Shown: positions 1 to 10,145 of the stretch, in pieces
How positions within the stretch are numbered: the first letter of the stretch is position 1
Layout of the letters: the number at the start of each line of letters is the position of its first letter
NCBI GenBank assembly: GCA_905236715.1
Contig: CAJOMQ010000008.1
Span: 21,313-85,312 of the forward strand
Direction: 5' to 3'
DNA length: 64,000 bases
DNA from: an uncultured Bacilli bacterium
Lineage (GTDB): Bacteria > Bacillota_I > Bacilli_A > RFN20 > CAG-826
Made by a program: the position numbers and the translations under genes
Notes under the pieces: model-generated
What the model was told of the DNA's origin: nothing
The model's input: the letters and a program-made list of their open reading frames with translations, nothing else
Databases searched by the model: none

Positions 1-522
1 ACCACATGGGCCAGAACCTTCACCAGTGCCACGAGAATTAGGCCAAATATGTTCTTTATTCCAGGAAGTATTGTTACCGCTTTTATCGGTGTAATACAAA
101 ACTGTGTCATTAGAATTAGAAGGGGAACGATAGGCTCCTTTAAAATATGTACTGACATTTTTATAAGTCAATGAACTGGGTGTAATTTTAAAACTCCCAT
201 AGACCAAATTTTCTAATGCGGAGCGTAATTCACTACCAGATAAAGAACTATCGATGGATTGATAATATTTCGCCGCAGTTTCTGATTCATAAGAATCACT
301 ATATGAATATGTAGTCGAACTAGATGTGGATGTACTAGAGGATGTAGATGAACTAGTGGATGTACTTATCGAGGTGCTCTCGGAAGAATTAGAGGAACTA
401 CTTTCGCTTGTGGAAGAACTATCTTCTTGACCACCACTATTTGATGGTAATGTGTGTCTTTGGCATGCACTCAAAAGCAACACACCTGTCATTAGCATAA
501 ATGCGATAGTTTTTCTTTTCAT
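1..522 (-). CDS. Endonuclease I-family (His-Me finger) lipoprotein, C-terminus beyond window edge
   Basis: Manual translation from ATG at 522: MKRKTIAFMLMTGVLLLSACQ lipobox, Ser/Thr-rich linker, then YYTDKSGNNTSWNKEHIWPNSRGTGEGSGPHV, the endonuclease I signature (NKEHxWP). Open to position 1. Confidence 0.8.
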   Translation of the reverse strand, partial: MKRKTIAFMLMTGVLLLSACQRHTLPSNSGGQEDSSSTSESSSSNSSESTSISTSTSSSTSSSTSTSSSTTYSYSDSYESETAAKYYQSIDSSLSGSELRSALENLVYGSFKITPSSLTYKNVSTYFKGAYRSPSNSNDTVLYYTDKSGNNTSWNKEHIWPNSRGTGEGSGPCG

Positions 523-536
523 AATTCTCCCCTAAA

Positions 537-1343
537 TTAACGATTTTCCCTTTTGGTGAAAACGAAATAAAATAGACATAAATATGCTATACCGAATGCG
601 GCAAAACATAAACAGTTGATTAAATATGGAATATTAAAAGACCCGTCTGAGAAAATAATATTATCAGTAATCCAAACATTATTTATGAGATTGAAGAAAA
701 AATTAAAAATAATGGGTAAGAATAAATTATTTGTGTATTCATATAAAAAGCCTAAACATACACCGATATAGAAAGTAAAGGCAATCATTGTCAAATCAGT
801 CCAGCCCCATGAAGAAGGATCGGTGATATTCCAATAAGAAATAATGGAGAAAATAGAACAGGCAGCGAATATAGCGCTGACAATGAGAATTTTGATGAGC
901 TTAGATTGCACGCGGAAGTTTTTCTGAATAACAAAACGGAAAACCATTTCTTCCGCAAAGGCGGCTAATAAAGCATGAACAACACCCAAGATAAATGTTA
1001 AATCCCATGTCACTCCAACAGTGCCTTTTTGAATAACGGTTAAATAAAATAAATTACAAAACGCAATTAAAAATAAGGGGAGTAATAGAAAACTATTGCG
1101 GTGATTTATCTTTCCTTGAAATAAATGGGCAACACCCGTAAATCTCACGAATAGAATCGCAAAGACAATAAAAGCAGACATTAAGCCAATACGGATCCAT
1201 AAACGGATATCAACGTCCGGAGTTAATAAATTAACAGGGAAGATGATAATGAGGATAAATACCGCTAATAAAATAATAATGTCCCAGAATTTTTTTCTAT
1301 CCATAAGTCTATTTATAATACCTATTTTATGGTAAAAGGGCAA
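537..1343 (-). CDS. CPBP-family intramembrane metalloprotease
   Basis: ORF 268 aa, multiple hydrophobic segments, AAFAEEMVFRFVIQ (EExxxR motif). Confidence 0.75.
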   Translation of the reverse strand: MPFYHKIGIINRLMDRKKFWDIIILLAVFILIIIFPVNLLTPDVDIRLWIRIGLMSAFIVFAILFVRFTGVAHLFQGKINHRNSFLLLPLFLIAFCNLFYLTVIQKGTVGVTWDLTFILGVVHALLAAFAEEMVFRFVIQKNFRVQSKLIKILIVSAIFAACSIFSIISYWNITDPSSWGWTDLTMIAFTFYIGVCLGFLYEYTNNLFLPIIFNFFFNLINNVWITDNIIFSDGSFNIPYLINCLCFAAFGIAYLCLFYFVFTKRENR

Positions 1344-1398
1344 ACATTTCCCAATAGACTTAACAAATTTTTAAAAATTGTTAAGGGACATTATTTCT

Positions 1399-3507
1399 TT
1401 ATTTTTTAATGATAACGATTTGATTGTCCTTATAATTAACAAGGTATGTGGATTTGGTATCCACTTCTTGGGCGATGATTTTTGTGGCAATTCTGGTTTC
1501 AATTTCATTTTGAATAAAGCGCTTGATAGGTCTAGCTCCATATGTGGGAGAATAAGCACTATCGAGGATATACTTCTTCAAATTGTCAGAGAATGTGAAA
1601 TTATAATAAGATTCTTTTAATCTTTCATTTAATTGATTAAGCATCTTATCAACAATCTTTAACTGTGTATCTTTATTCAATGGTTTGAAATAAACAATTT
1701 CATCAATACGGTTAAGAAATTCTGGTTTAAAAGTTTGATGTAATAATGTCTCAACTTCATCAACCTTTCCTTCTAAAAGATATTCACTTCCTAAATTAGA
1801 AGTCATAATGATGACAGTGTTTTTAAAATCCACAACACGGCCTTGTGAATCCGTTAAGCGTCCATCATCAAGCATTTGTAATAACAAATTGAAAACTTCT
1901 GGATGGGCTTTTTCGATTTCATCAAATAACACAATTGAATAAGGATTTCTTCTCACCTTTTCGGTTAATTGGCCACCCTCTTCATAACCGACATATCCTG
2001 GAGGGGCACCAATTAAGCGTGAAGTGGAGAATTTTTCCATATATTCCGACATATCAATGCGAATAATATGGGATTCACTATCGAATAAAGCTTCTGCAAG
2101 AGTTTTCGCCACTTCCGTTTTACCAACACCAGTGGGGCCCAAGAATAGAAAACTACCAATTGGTCTATTGCTATCTTTAATCCCCGCTCTTTGACGTAAT
2201 ATGGCGTTACTCACCAGGGTTAAAGCTTCATCTTGACCAATAACTCTTTTTTGTAAAATATTCTTTAAATCTAAGACTTTTTCTCTGTCACCTTTAGTTA
2301 TTTTATTTAAAGGAATGTTAGTTTGTTTAGAAATGATTTTGGCAATTTCGTCTTCATCCACTACTTCAGAAATTAAAGGTGTAGCATCATTAGTTTGACC
2401 TTCAATTTCTTTTAATTTCTTTTCTAATGCAGGAATCGTTTTATATTGCAATTCCCCTGCTTTTTCATATTCAGCATGAGAATAAGCCACATCTAAATCA
2501 AATTTAGCTTGTTCTAGTTCCTTTTTGATATTTTTGGCTTCGACAATATTTTTCTTTTCGACTTGCCATCATTGTTTTTCTTTTTCTTTTAACAAGGATA
2601 AATCTTTATTAAGAGCTTCTAATCTCTTTTTAGAAGATTCGTCACTTTCTTTATTTAAAGCGGCTTTTTCAATTTCTAATTGACGAATCTTTCTTTCTAA
2701 TTCATCTAATTCAGCGGGCATGGATTCAATTTCTACTTTAATAGATGCACAGGCTTCATCCACTAAATCGATTGCCTTATCCGGCAAGAAACGAGAAGTT
2801 AAATAACGATTAGATAAAGTGGCCGCGGCAATTAAAGCACCATCGGTGATTTTCACACCATGGAAACTTTCAAAGCGGCTCTTTAATCCTCTTAAAATAG
2901 AAATGGTATCTTCCACACTTGGTTCATTAATTAAAACGGGTTGGAATCTTCTTTCTAAAGCGCGATCTTTTTCAATATATTCACGGTACTCGTTTAAAGT
3001 AGTCGCGCCAATACAATCAATTTCTCCACGCGCCAACATAGGCTTAAGCATATTAGAAGCATCAAGAGCACCATCGGCTTTACCAGCACCGACAATAAGA
3101 TGAATTTCATCGATAAAAAGAATAATTTTTCCTTCGCTTGCTTTAATTTTATTAAGCACAGCTTTTAATCTTTCTTCAAATTCACCACGATATTTAGCGC
3201 CCGCGACTAAGGCTCCCATATCGAGTTCATAAATTTGTTTATCTTTTAAAGTTAAAGGAACATCGTCTTTAACAATTCGTTCCGCTAAGCCTTCTAATAT
3301 CGCGGTTTTGCCAACCCCTGGTTCACCGATTAATATGACATTGTTTTTGGTTTTTCTCGCTAAGATTTGGATAATTTTTCTAATCTCTTCATCACGACCG
3401 ATGACAGGATCAATTTTTCCTTTTTTCACATCGTCATTGATGATACGTCCAAATTTTTGTAAGACATTTTCATCATTTTCATAATTAGGCATTTCATTCA
3501 TTTGCAT
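1399..3507 (-). pseudogene. clpB: ClpB-type AAA+ disaggregase lacking N-domain, interrupted by an in-frame TGA at 2569-2571
   Basis: Two ORFs in the same frame. First has Walker [20 protein letters not shown] and ends KEKEKQ*. Reading continues WQVEKKNIVEAKNIKKELEQAKFDLDVAYSHAEYEKAGELQYKTIP into the second AAA domain (GPTGVGKTEVAKTLAEALF). Confidence 0.85.
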
Positions 3508-3544
3508 AAACTAGTCCTCCTTATATCTCCATTATATTACAAAA

Positions 3545-3571
3545 TTAGCACTCTGCAAGAGAGAGTGCTAA
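3545..3571 (-). promoter_or_regulatory. CIRCE element (HrcA operator)
   Basis: TTAGCACTC-N9-GAGTGCTAA, exact consensus inverted repeat, immediately upstream of clpB. Confidence 0.95.
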
Positions 3572-3677
3572 ATATTTTATGTAATTTATAAAATAAATTA
3601 AATTTTTAAATTCACTAAAATAGGTCTTTTTTATCAACAAAGTTGATATTATTTTCTAATCAGTCTATGATTATTCC

Positions 3678-4391
3678 ATGACAACAGAAAAAATCATTAT
3701 TAGCAGCAATGATATCGACGCGAATTTGAACCTCAAATTAGCGGCTTTTTTTCGTATCATGCAAGATGTTATTATGCACGATACAAACCTTGTGGGAATC
3801 GGTGCTTCTGATTTAAGAAAACAAAATATATTATGGGTCATTACACGTGTACAAGTAGAAATTTCACGTATGCCTAAATATGAAGAAGAAGTAACATGTA
3901 TTACCTACCCAGGCGCGGATTTAAAAATGTTTTATCCCCGTTATTTCCGTATGGTGGACAAAGATGGAAATATATTAGTTAATTTATCTTCCGTTTGGGC
4001 AATCATTGACGCCACTACTAGAAGACCTATTTTAAAATGCCCATTCCAAGAAAAATTATATGAAGAACATTTAGTTGATGAATTGCCTTTACCGAGCAAA
4101 ATCAACGTGGAAGATGAATTAAATTTAAAAGAAGAAAGAAAGATTCATTATAGTGAAGTTGATTTAAATAACCACTTAAACAATACCCGTTATATTGAAT
4201 TAATTTCCGATATTCACGATTCATCGTTCCATTTAGATCATCCCACTATTTCTTTAGAACTCAATTATCTAAAAGAAATTCATGAAAACGCACATATTTC
4301 CATATATTCAAATGATAAAAATCCCGAAATTTTAGAAGTAAAAAGCGATGAAAATGTTAACTTCATCGCTCGTATCACTTACAAAGAATAA
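3678..4391 (+). CDS. Acyl-ACP thioesterase family protein
   Basis: 237 aa, hot-dog fold features; HYSEVDLNNHLNNTRYIE typical of acyl-ACP thioesterases. Confidence 0.8.
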   Translation: MTTEKIIISSNDIDANLNLKLAAFFRIMQDVIMHDTNLVGIGASDLRKQNILWVITRVQVEISRMPKYEEEVTCITYPGADLKMFYPRYFRMVDKDGNILVNLSSVWAIIDATTRRPILKCPFQEKLYEEHLVDELPLPSKINVEDELNLKEERKIHYSEVDLNNHLNNTRYIELISDIHDSSFHLDHPTISLELNYLKEIHENAHISIYSNDKNPEILEVKSDENVNFIARITYKE

Positions 4392-4396
4392 ATATA

Positions 4397-5098
4397 TTAT
4401 TTCTTACTAATAACTAAATCAGGTTTACCAATTAAAACACGTGTATTGTCGGGTACCGAATCGGTTAAGAAGACATTGCCACCGATAGTCACATTATTAC
4501 CGATAACAATATCACCCAAGATAGAAGCATTAGAATAAATGGTCACATAATTGCCAATTGTTGGATGGCGTTTTATGTTGTGCATCTTTCTTCCCGCGGA
4601 TAAAGATAACGCTCCTAAAGTGACACCTTGATACATTTTCACATGATGCCCCACAATCGCTGTGGCACCAATGACAATCCCCGTGCCGTGATCAATAAAA
4701 AATGGGGAAGATATTTGGGCATTAGGATGAATATCAATGCCAGTTAAAGTATGGGCTTCTTCGGAAATAATTCGCGAAGGTAAATAGATACCTAATTTAT
4801 GTAATTCATGGGCAATACGATAATAAACAATGGCTTTATAGCCAGGATATGTCAATAAAACTTCTTCTTCATCGTATATCGCTGGATCGCTATCCATAAA
4901 AAAATTTAAATCTTCTTTTAACTTTGAAGATACGTTATCTAAAGAAGCGAAAAATTGTTGAAAATGACTAACATTATCATCGATATATTGACAGAATAAT
5001 TTTTCGACTTTAGCGATGTCTTGACATTCGCAATCAATCACTTTTTTGATGGCTTCATCCAAAAAGAGTAAGATACCTTGTTTATTAATTTGCTCCAT
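4397..5098 (-). CDS. cysE: Serine O-acetyltransferase
   Basis: Left-handed beta-helix hexapeptides; TGIDIHPNAQISSPFFIDHGTGIVIGATAIVGHHVKMYQGVTLGA. Confidence 0.85.
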   Translation of the reverse strand: MEQINKQGILLFLDEAIKKVIDCECQDIAKVEKLFCQYIDDNVSHFQQFFASLDNVSSKLKEDLNFFMDSDPAIYDEEEVLLTYPGYKAIVYYRIAHELHKLGIYLPSRIISEEAHTLTGIDIHPNAQISSPFFIDHGTGIVIGATAIVGHHVKMYQGVTLGALSLSAGRKMHNIKRHPTIGNYVTIYSNASILGDIVIGNNVTIGGNVFLTDSVPDNTRVLIGKPDLVISKK

Positions 5099-5107
5099 AA
5101 ATTTTAT

Positions 5108-5737
5108 TTAGTTAAAAAACATGCGCAATCCTTCATATAAGAATTGTTCAATATATGGGCGAGGATCATTACCAATCCAGCTTTCCACGACATCGAAATA
5201 TAAATAGGCAAGTAAGCCCGCAACCCAAGCGAGCAATAAGATAATTCCTAAAATAATGGCAATTACTCCAAATATTTTAGCTAAGATAGAAAAAGCTTTA
5301 ATCCTTTTCACGCCTTTACCAGATAAAGCAGTAGCAACAATACCAAAAGCAAAAGCAAATAAGCTAGAGCCGATACCAATACCAAAGCGAAGCATTATTG
5401 TGCTTGTTGGGCCCATTGGCAATAAAGTATCACTAACGTTATAGGCAATGATTAAAATCGCGGCAACACCAAAAATAAAGCCAATCAAAGATTTGACATG
5501 GAATGGTTCTTTATTTTCTGGGACTTCTTCTTTGACTTCCGCAGGTTCTTGTTTAATTTCTTGCGCTTCTTGTTTGACTTCCACAACTTCTGGTTTTGGT
5601 TCAGAAACTTCCTCTTTCGTTTCTTTCGCTTCTACATGCGGCACTTCGGGAGGAAAGAATTCCACACCACAAGTGGGACAAAATTTTGGCGCTTCATCAA
5701 AAATTGTTTCACATTTTGGACATTTGAATTTTGGCAT
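5108..5737 (-). CDS. Zinc-ribbon membrane protein
   Basis: N-terminal FKCPKCETIFDEAPKFCPTCGVEF zinc ribbon, Glu/Val-rich linker, C-terminal TM segments. Confidence 0.6.
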   Translation of the reverse strand: MPKFKCPKCETIFDEAPKFCPTCGVEFFPPEVPHVEAKETKEEVSEPKPEVVEVKQEAQEIKQEPAEVKEEVPENKEPFHVKSLIGFIFGVAAILIIAYNVSDTLLPMGPTSTIMLRFGIGIGSSLFAFAFGIVATALSGKGVKRIKAFSILAKIFGVIAIILGIILLLAWVAGLLAYLYFDVVESWIGNDPRPYIEQFLYEGLRMFFN

Positions 5738-5859
5738 AATGAATACCTCTTGTGCTTAATATTATACAAAAAATAAATATTATTGCTATTTTTTATTATG
5801 AATAAAGAAAAAGACCCTCTTGCTAGAGATTTAGCATTTGGGTCTTGGATTCCTTTAAA

Positions 5860-6906
5860 TTAGTCACCAAAAGAAAGGTTTAAAGTGAATTTTTCGTATT
5901 GATCAAGGTCATTTGGTAAGTTGACTTTGACTTTGTCATTATATTTGAATTTCGCTTCACCTTGCGCTTGAATTTTCACTTCTTGTTGAGGTTTTTCTAA
6001 AAATTCTTTGGAATATTCTTCGTAGTCGACATAATCGTAGGCAAAAGTTTGCACAGTTTCATAAGAAACGATGAAAGCAGCACGGCTTAAACCTTTTTCC
6101 ACATCAAATTCGATAGCGGCTTCTAAACCAATGGTATCTCTTTTTAATAAATATTCAGTTTCTTCGTCGTATTTATCATTAGTGCCTTGATAATTGCAAT
6201 AAATGCTATAAGAAGTGTTGGAATATTTTTGGAAAAGGAATGCGGCTTGTTGATCAGATGTTAATTCATTATAAGAGTCTAAGAATTGACCTTCTTCAAT
6301 GTCTAAATCAAAACCAGAAACGACATTTTCAAAATAGGTTTTAATGGGGAATTCAATGTCAAGTTCTTCACCGGCGACAGCCGCGACATCATTGACAAGT
6401 TTGCCACAATCTTCATCAACATTGAAATAAATGTTGGTATCATCAACATAAGCATGAATACCACCTTTACCATTAACTTTATGATTTTCTAATTTGGCGG
6501 TTTCTTCATTCATGATATCAGCATCAATCTTGACACTGTTGGCGGCAAAGTCAAAAGCGCCTTGAATGTTTTCAGGATGTTCATCGGCATCACTGAGATT
6601 AACAAGACCACCTTTAAGAGTCACATTATTAACATCAATTTTGGCACCGACAATCTTTTCCGCTTTTTCTTCTTCGATTTCCGCATATTGATTTAAATTA
6701 ACGTTGACTTTTAATTTGTCGACATCAACACCAATGGCGTCAAATTTGGTTAATGCGGTAATAGAATCTTCTAATTTTGTAAGGGCTTCTTCAGCATCAA
6801 CTTTAGTACCATCTTTTGGTTTGACAGTAAAGGTGTCAGTTTTACCAACACAGCCAGTTAACGCTAACAAAGTAACTAAAGGTAAGAATTTAAGTGATTT
6901 TTTCAT
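5860..6906 (-). CDS. Lipoprotein of unknown function
   Basis: 348 aa; MKKSLKFLPLVTLLALTGC lipobox; downstream of the SAM-I-type riboswitch. Confidence 0.65.
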   Translation of the reverse strand: MKKSLKFLPLVTLLALTGCVGKTDTFTVKPKDGTKVDAEEALTKLEDSITALTKFDAIGVDVDKLKVNVNLNQYAEIEEEKAEKIVGAKIDVNNVTLKGGLVNLSDADEHPENIQGAFDFAANSVKIDADIMNEETAKLENHKVNGKGGIHAYVDDTNIYFNVDEDCGKLVNDVAAVAGEELDIEFPIKTYFENVVSGFDLDIEEGQFLDSYNELTSDQQAAFLFQKYSNTSYSIYCNYQGTNDKYDEETEYLLKRDTIGLEAAIEFDVEKGLSRAAFIVSYETVQTFAYDYVDYEEYSKEFLEKPQQEVKIQAQGEAKFKYNDKVKVNLPNDLDQYEKFTLNLSFGD

Positions 6907-6994
6907 ATTTCAAAATCCTCCATTCGTGTTTTATATTATAACACTTTTTTCAAAACACAACAGTTTTACATTAAATTGTAAAACATTAGTCTTT

Positions 6995-7153
6995 TTTTTA
7001 AAGGCAAACGAAAGGGCCACCGTGTCCGATGGCCCCGCAGATTCTGGGAGAAATACTGCTAAAAACTAGCCATCATACAAGTATTAGCACCTTAATACAT
7101 CTATCAGGTTGTTAACGGTTCACCGAGCTTGTCTCTTCCCGTTTCTATATGGC
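6995..7153 (-). promoter_or_regulatory. SAM-I-type riboswitch (possibly SAM-I/IV variant) with terminator expression platform
   Basis: Minus strand: P1 GCCAT/ATGGC; P2a AACGG/CCGTT; K-turn GAA..GGTGAA; P2b GAG-ACAAG-CTC; ACAACC...AAGGTGCTAA; pseudoknot P2 loop ACAAG with J3/4 CTTGT. P1 3' arm ATGGC can alternatively pair with GGCCAT of the terminator stem. Confidence 0.85.
7014..7035 (-). terminator. Terminator-like hairpin of the SAM riboswitch expression platform
   Basis: Minus strand GGGCCATCGGACACGGTGGCCC followed by TTTCGTTTGCCTTT (imperfect U-tract). Confidence 0.6.
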
Positions 7154-7358
7154 GATTGTATTTAATCACACTGAGCACTAATTTGCAAAGAAAATTAGAA
7201 ATAATCAGTAATTTTTTCATTTTGGAGCTTGAAAAGTAGGAAAAAATATTTGTAACATCGTTTTTTGATTTGTTACATTTTTACAAAAAATGTGTTAATA
7301 AAGTTTGCGATAAAATTCTTTACAATTATAATAAAGAATTGTCAGAAAGGAGATATTT

Positions 7359-7985
7359 ATGGATTTAGTCAAAAGATCAATTAGCAAATGGATTAATGCT
7401 GCGATCGTTTTAACTTTAGGTATCATGCTCATTATTGCTGGCGCTGCTTATGATAAAGAAGCTGGTGTGGATGCGATGGAAGGTATTTCCCTCGTTCTCG
7501 GTATCATTCTTATCGTCGTTGGTGCTTTAGCTTTAACGATTGCTGTTGTTGGTGGTATTCTTGCCAAAACAGGATTTGCCGCAGCTGGAACCTCCGCTGG
7601 TATCACATTAGCGTTAGGTATTAGCTTAGTAGCTGGTAAATATGCCTATGGTATGATCACATTAATACTTTACATTATTCCATTCTTACTAATCGTAGTC
7701 GGTGCTATCCTCTTAGCGGATGCTATTTACAATTTAGTATTAGCCATCATTAGAAAAGGCAGCATTGTTCCACAAATCGTTTCTATCGTTATCGGAACAG
7801 TGGCCGTTGTTTTAGGTGCTTTGTGCATCGGTGGCCAAGATGCTGTCATTCCATTAAACGTCCAAGTTATCGTCTTAGGTATCGTCTTTGTGGTTTACGC
7901 TATTGTGATGGTTTTAAGCACATTCTTCAAACTTCCTACCGTGGTTGTTGTGACCACTGAAAAAGAAGTTAAAAAGGCCGAATAA
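7359..7985 (+). CDS. Integral membrane protein, unknown function
   Basis: 208 aa, six or so hydrophobic helices, RBS aaaggag. Confidence 0.6.
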   Translation: MDLVKRSISKWINAAIVLTLGIMLIIAGAAYDKEAGVDAMEGISLVLGIILIVVGALALTIAVVGGILAKTGFAAAGTSAGITLALGISLVAGKYAYGMITLILYIIPFLLIVVGAILLADAIYNLVLAIIRKGSIVPQIVSIVIGTVAVVLGALCIGGQDAVIPLNVQVIVLGIVFVVYAIVMVLSTFFKLPTVVVVTTEKEVKKAE

Positions 7986-8032
7986 TCTAACAAGTATCTA
8001 TTAAAAAGGCTTCCTCATAAGGAAGTCTTTTA

Positions 8033-9793
8033 TTATGCACTTAAGCCAGTGACAAAATTATTTAAATAAACATCATCGTAGAAATAAGAAGAATCTAATT
8101 CATAATCCACAGGGATACCCGCATCATTGTGATGAGAAGGATTTAATGGATCGCCATCACGCATATCCGAAGAGATACGATAAGTTTTCCCATCGGGTGT
8201 AGCGGTATAATACACCACACAAGCACCACCACCAGATTGTTCACCAATAATCTTAGCAATTCCCATTTCTTTAGCCGTTTGTGGGAATAAATTCGCACAA
8301 GAGAAGGAATAATGAGAAGTCAAAATATAGAAATTATATTGTCCTTGGAAACCATCATTATCATCATAAACACCATCGAGATTAGTATCGATATCATAAG
8401 ATAGATGAGCGGTTAATTTTGATAAAGAAGAATACACTGTCATCTTCACTGTGCGATTTAAAAATCCGAGCATGGGGATTAACGCATTAGTGTCACCACC
8501 ACCATTACAGGTGATATCAAAAATAATATTGTTAATTCCCCCATGTTTTTCAATTTGTTGGAAAGAATCATAGAACAATGAAAAACCATCGGAAGAAGCA
8601 TAATTCATCGCATTATATTCATTAAATTTCACACCATAATGGTCAAAGCTATCAAAAGAAATAATCGCAGTTTCTCCACTATAACGGACTTGATCAAAAT
8701 TATTGCCTAGCGCACTACTTCTGGCGCGAGAATAACGGTAATAGTTATTACTTAATTGAATTTCCCTATCACTATAAACATTCAAGCGTGAGAAGCGGCC
8801 ATTGCCATTAAATGATGATGTGTTACCTGCATTTGTGTGTCCATCACCAATCACATAATTAATGAGATATTCCACGCCTTGGCAATATGTCGTTTCATCA
8901 TCAGATTTTAATCTAGTCACAACTTCTGGATAATTCTCATTCAAATAATCATCAAAAGGCACCATTTTTTCATCTCTAAAACCATAGAAATGATCTAATT
9001 GGAACATGAATGATTGATAATTATTTTCACGGAAGTATTCATATGAACGAACGTTAATCTTTTTATATCTCTCGGAATTATAAAATTTACTGTTATATAT
9101 ATTGTTGGTATAAGATAAGCCACAGGTTCCATTTAACATATTGAGATAATAAAAACCATCACCATTGAAGTTCACAGAACTCCACATCGCATAGTTAAAG
9201 GTAATCGTGTTCACCACATGAAAATCAACATATCCTTGATTGCCCACTTTAAACATATTTAAGGAATATTTATTTAAATCAAAAACCACATCTTCACCAC
9301 CGACATAATAAGAAGCACTCCCATCGACATAATAGGTCGTTGTCTTTTCATCAATCATGCCTAACTGAGTATCATATTTTTTGGAGAATAAATTAATTTG
9401 ATCGTAATTTTGCGCGGTTATTGTTTGATTAGAGAAATCTAAAATAAACGTCAAATCATCAGGACATTTATAAGTAATTTGATTATTTTTTATTTCTTCA
9501 TTTACTTGATTAGGGAATAAATAATTAAGGCTTTCTTTAAAGGGTGTATAGATGGTTAGTGGCGTATCAATAAACCAACCAAAAGTAAAATCACATTCCT
9601 TGTAACGGTTGTAATTATTAGAAGGATTATCGGTGTAAAAAGGGGCTTTGGAAATACGAAAATCTTTTCCACCCACTTTTAGTTGGGAATCATAATGACC
9701 ATAAATGGCGTCATCTTCACCAGCAATATTCTGTTGACAAGCACCCAACAATAGGGGTGGCAACATATAAATAAAAATTAAACCTTTTTTCAT
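8033..9793 (-). CDS. S41-family (C-terminal processing) peptidase-like lipoprotein
   Basis: MKKGLIFIYMLPPLLLGAC lipobox; GINNIIFDITCNGGGDTNALIPMLGFL and YILTSHYSFSCANLFPQTAKEMGIAKIIGEQSGGG typical of S41 peptidases. Confidence 0.75.
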   Translation of the reverse strand: MKKGLIFIYMLPPLLLGACQQNIAGEDDAIYGHYDSQLKVGGKDFRISKAPFYTDNPSNNYNRYKECDFTFGWFIDTPLTIYTPFKESLNYLFPNQVNEEIKNNQITYKCPDDLTFILDFSNQTITAQNYDQINLFSKKYDTQLGMIDEKTTTYYVDGSASYYVGGEDVVFDLNKYSLNMFKVGNQGYVDFHVVNTITFNYAMWSSVNFNGDGFYYLNMLNGTCGLSYTNNIYNSKFYNSERYKKINVRSYEYFRENNYQSFMFQLDHFYGFRDEKMVPFDDYLNENYPEVVTRLKSDDETTYCQGVEYLINYVIGDGHTNAGNTSSFNGNGRFSRLNVYSDREIQLSNNYYRYSRARSSALGNNFDQVRYSGETAIISFDSFDHYGVKFNEYNAMNYASSDGFSLFYDSFQQIEKHGGINNIIFDITCNGGGDTNALIPMLGFLNRTVKMTVYSSLSKLTAHLSYDIDTNLDGVYDDNDGFQGQYNFYILTSHYSFSCANLFPQTAKEMGIAKIIGEQSGGGACVVYYTATPDGKTYRISSDMRDGDPLNPSHHNDAGIPVDYELDSSYFYDDVYLNNFVTGLSA

Positions 9794-9796
9794 AAA

Positions 9797-10132
9797 CTAT
9801 CTTTTCTTCACACAAATAACAACCCCAGCACCAATATTAAAAGATGAAAAAGCGAGGGCCGCATTACTTTTCACATTATTTTCTATACGCATATGAAGGG
9901 CGTTATGTAAAAGAACAATGTTGAATACAAAAGAAACAATCAAATAGAGATTAGTAACACTCAAGATTATAGCAAGTAAACTATCAAGAACATTTGCAAT
10001 TAAGGCATTGATTAAATACACAGTAACCAAAATAGATCCCATGCCCATTAAAATAATCCAAAGAATGGCTAATAATACAACAACGAGATTAATTTGTGGA
10101 TATTCAATATTGGGATTGTCTTTGTCTTTCAT
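9797..10132 (-). CDS. Small membrane protein
   Basis: 111 aa with hydrophobic helices. Confidence 0.45.
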   Translation of the reverse strand: MKDKDNPNIEYPQINLVVVLLAILWIILMGMGSILVTVYLINALIANVLDSLLAIILSVTNLYLIVSFVFNIVLLHNALHMRIENNVKSNAALAFSSFNIGAGVVICVKKR

Positions 10133-10145
10133 AGTGTTAACTATT

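Noticed and set aside
300-440. Repetitive Ser/Thr codon tracts (also ~43260-43400 and 53720-53890) as CRISPR or satellite repeats
   Set aside because: They are in-frame Ser/Glu/Thr linkers of lipoproteins, with no constant repeat/spacer structure.
2569-2571. TGA read as tryptophan (genetic code 4) to explain clpB
   Set aside because: TGA acts as a true stop elsewhere (znuC end at 10966, znuA end at 11625 with ATGA overlaps, GH16 end at 36414), and many long ORFs use TGG for Trp; the 3-bp duplication is simpler.
2819-3103. + strand ORF opposite clpB, and similar antisense ORFs (5448-5759, 12076-12336, 19263-19982, 31082-31342, 39956-40168)
   Set aside because: Antisense shadows of strongly supported coding genes, with no independent motif or RBS evidence.
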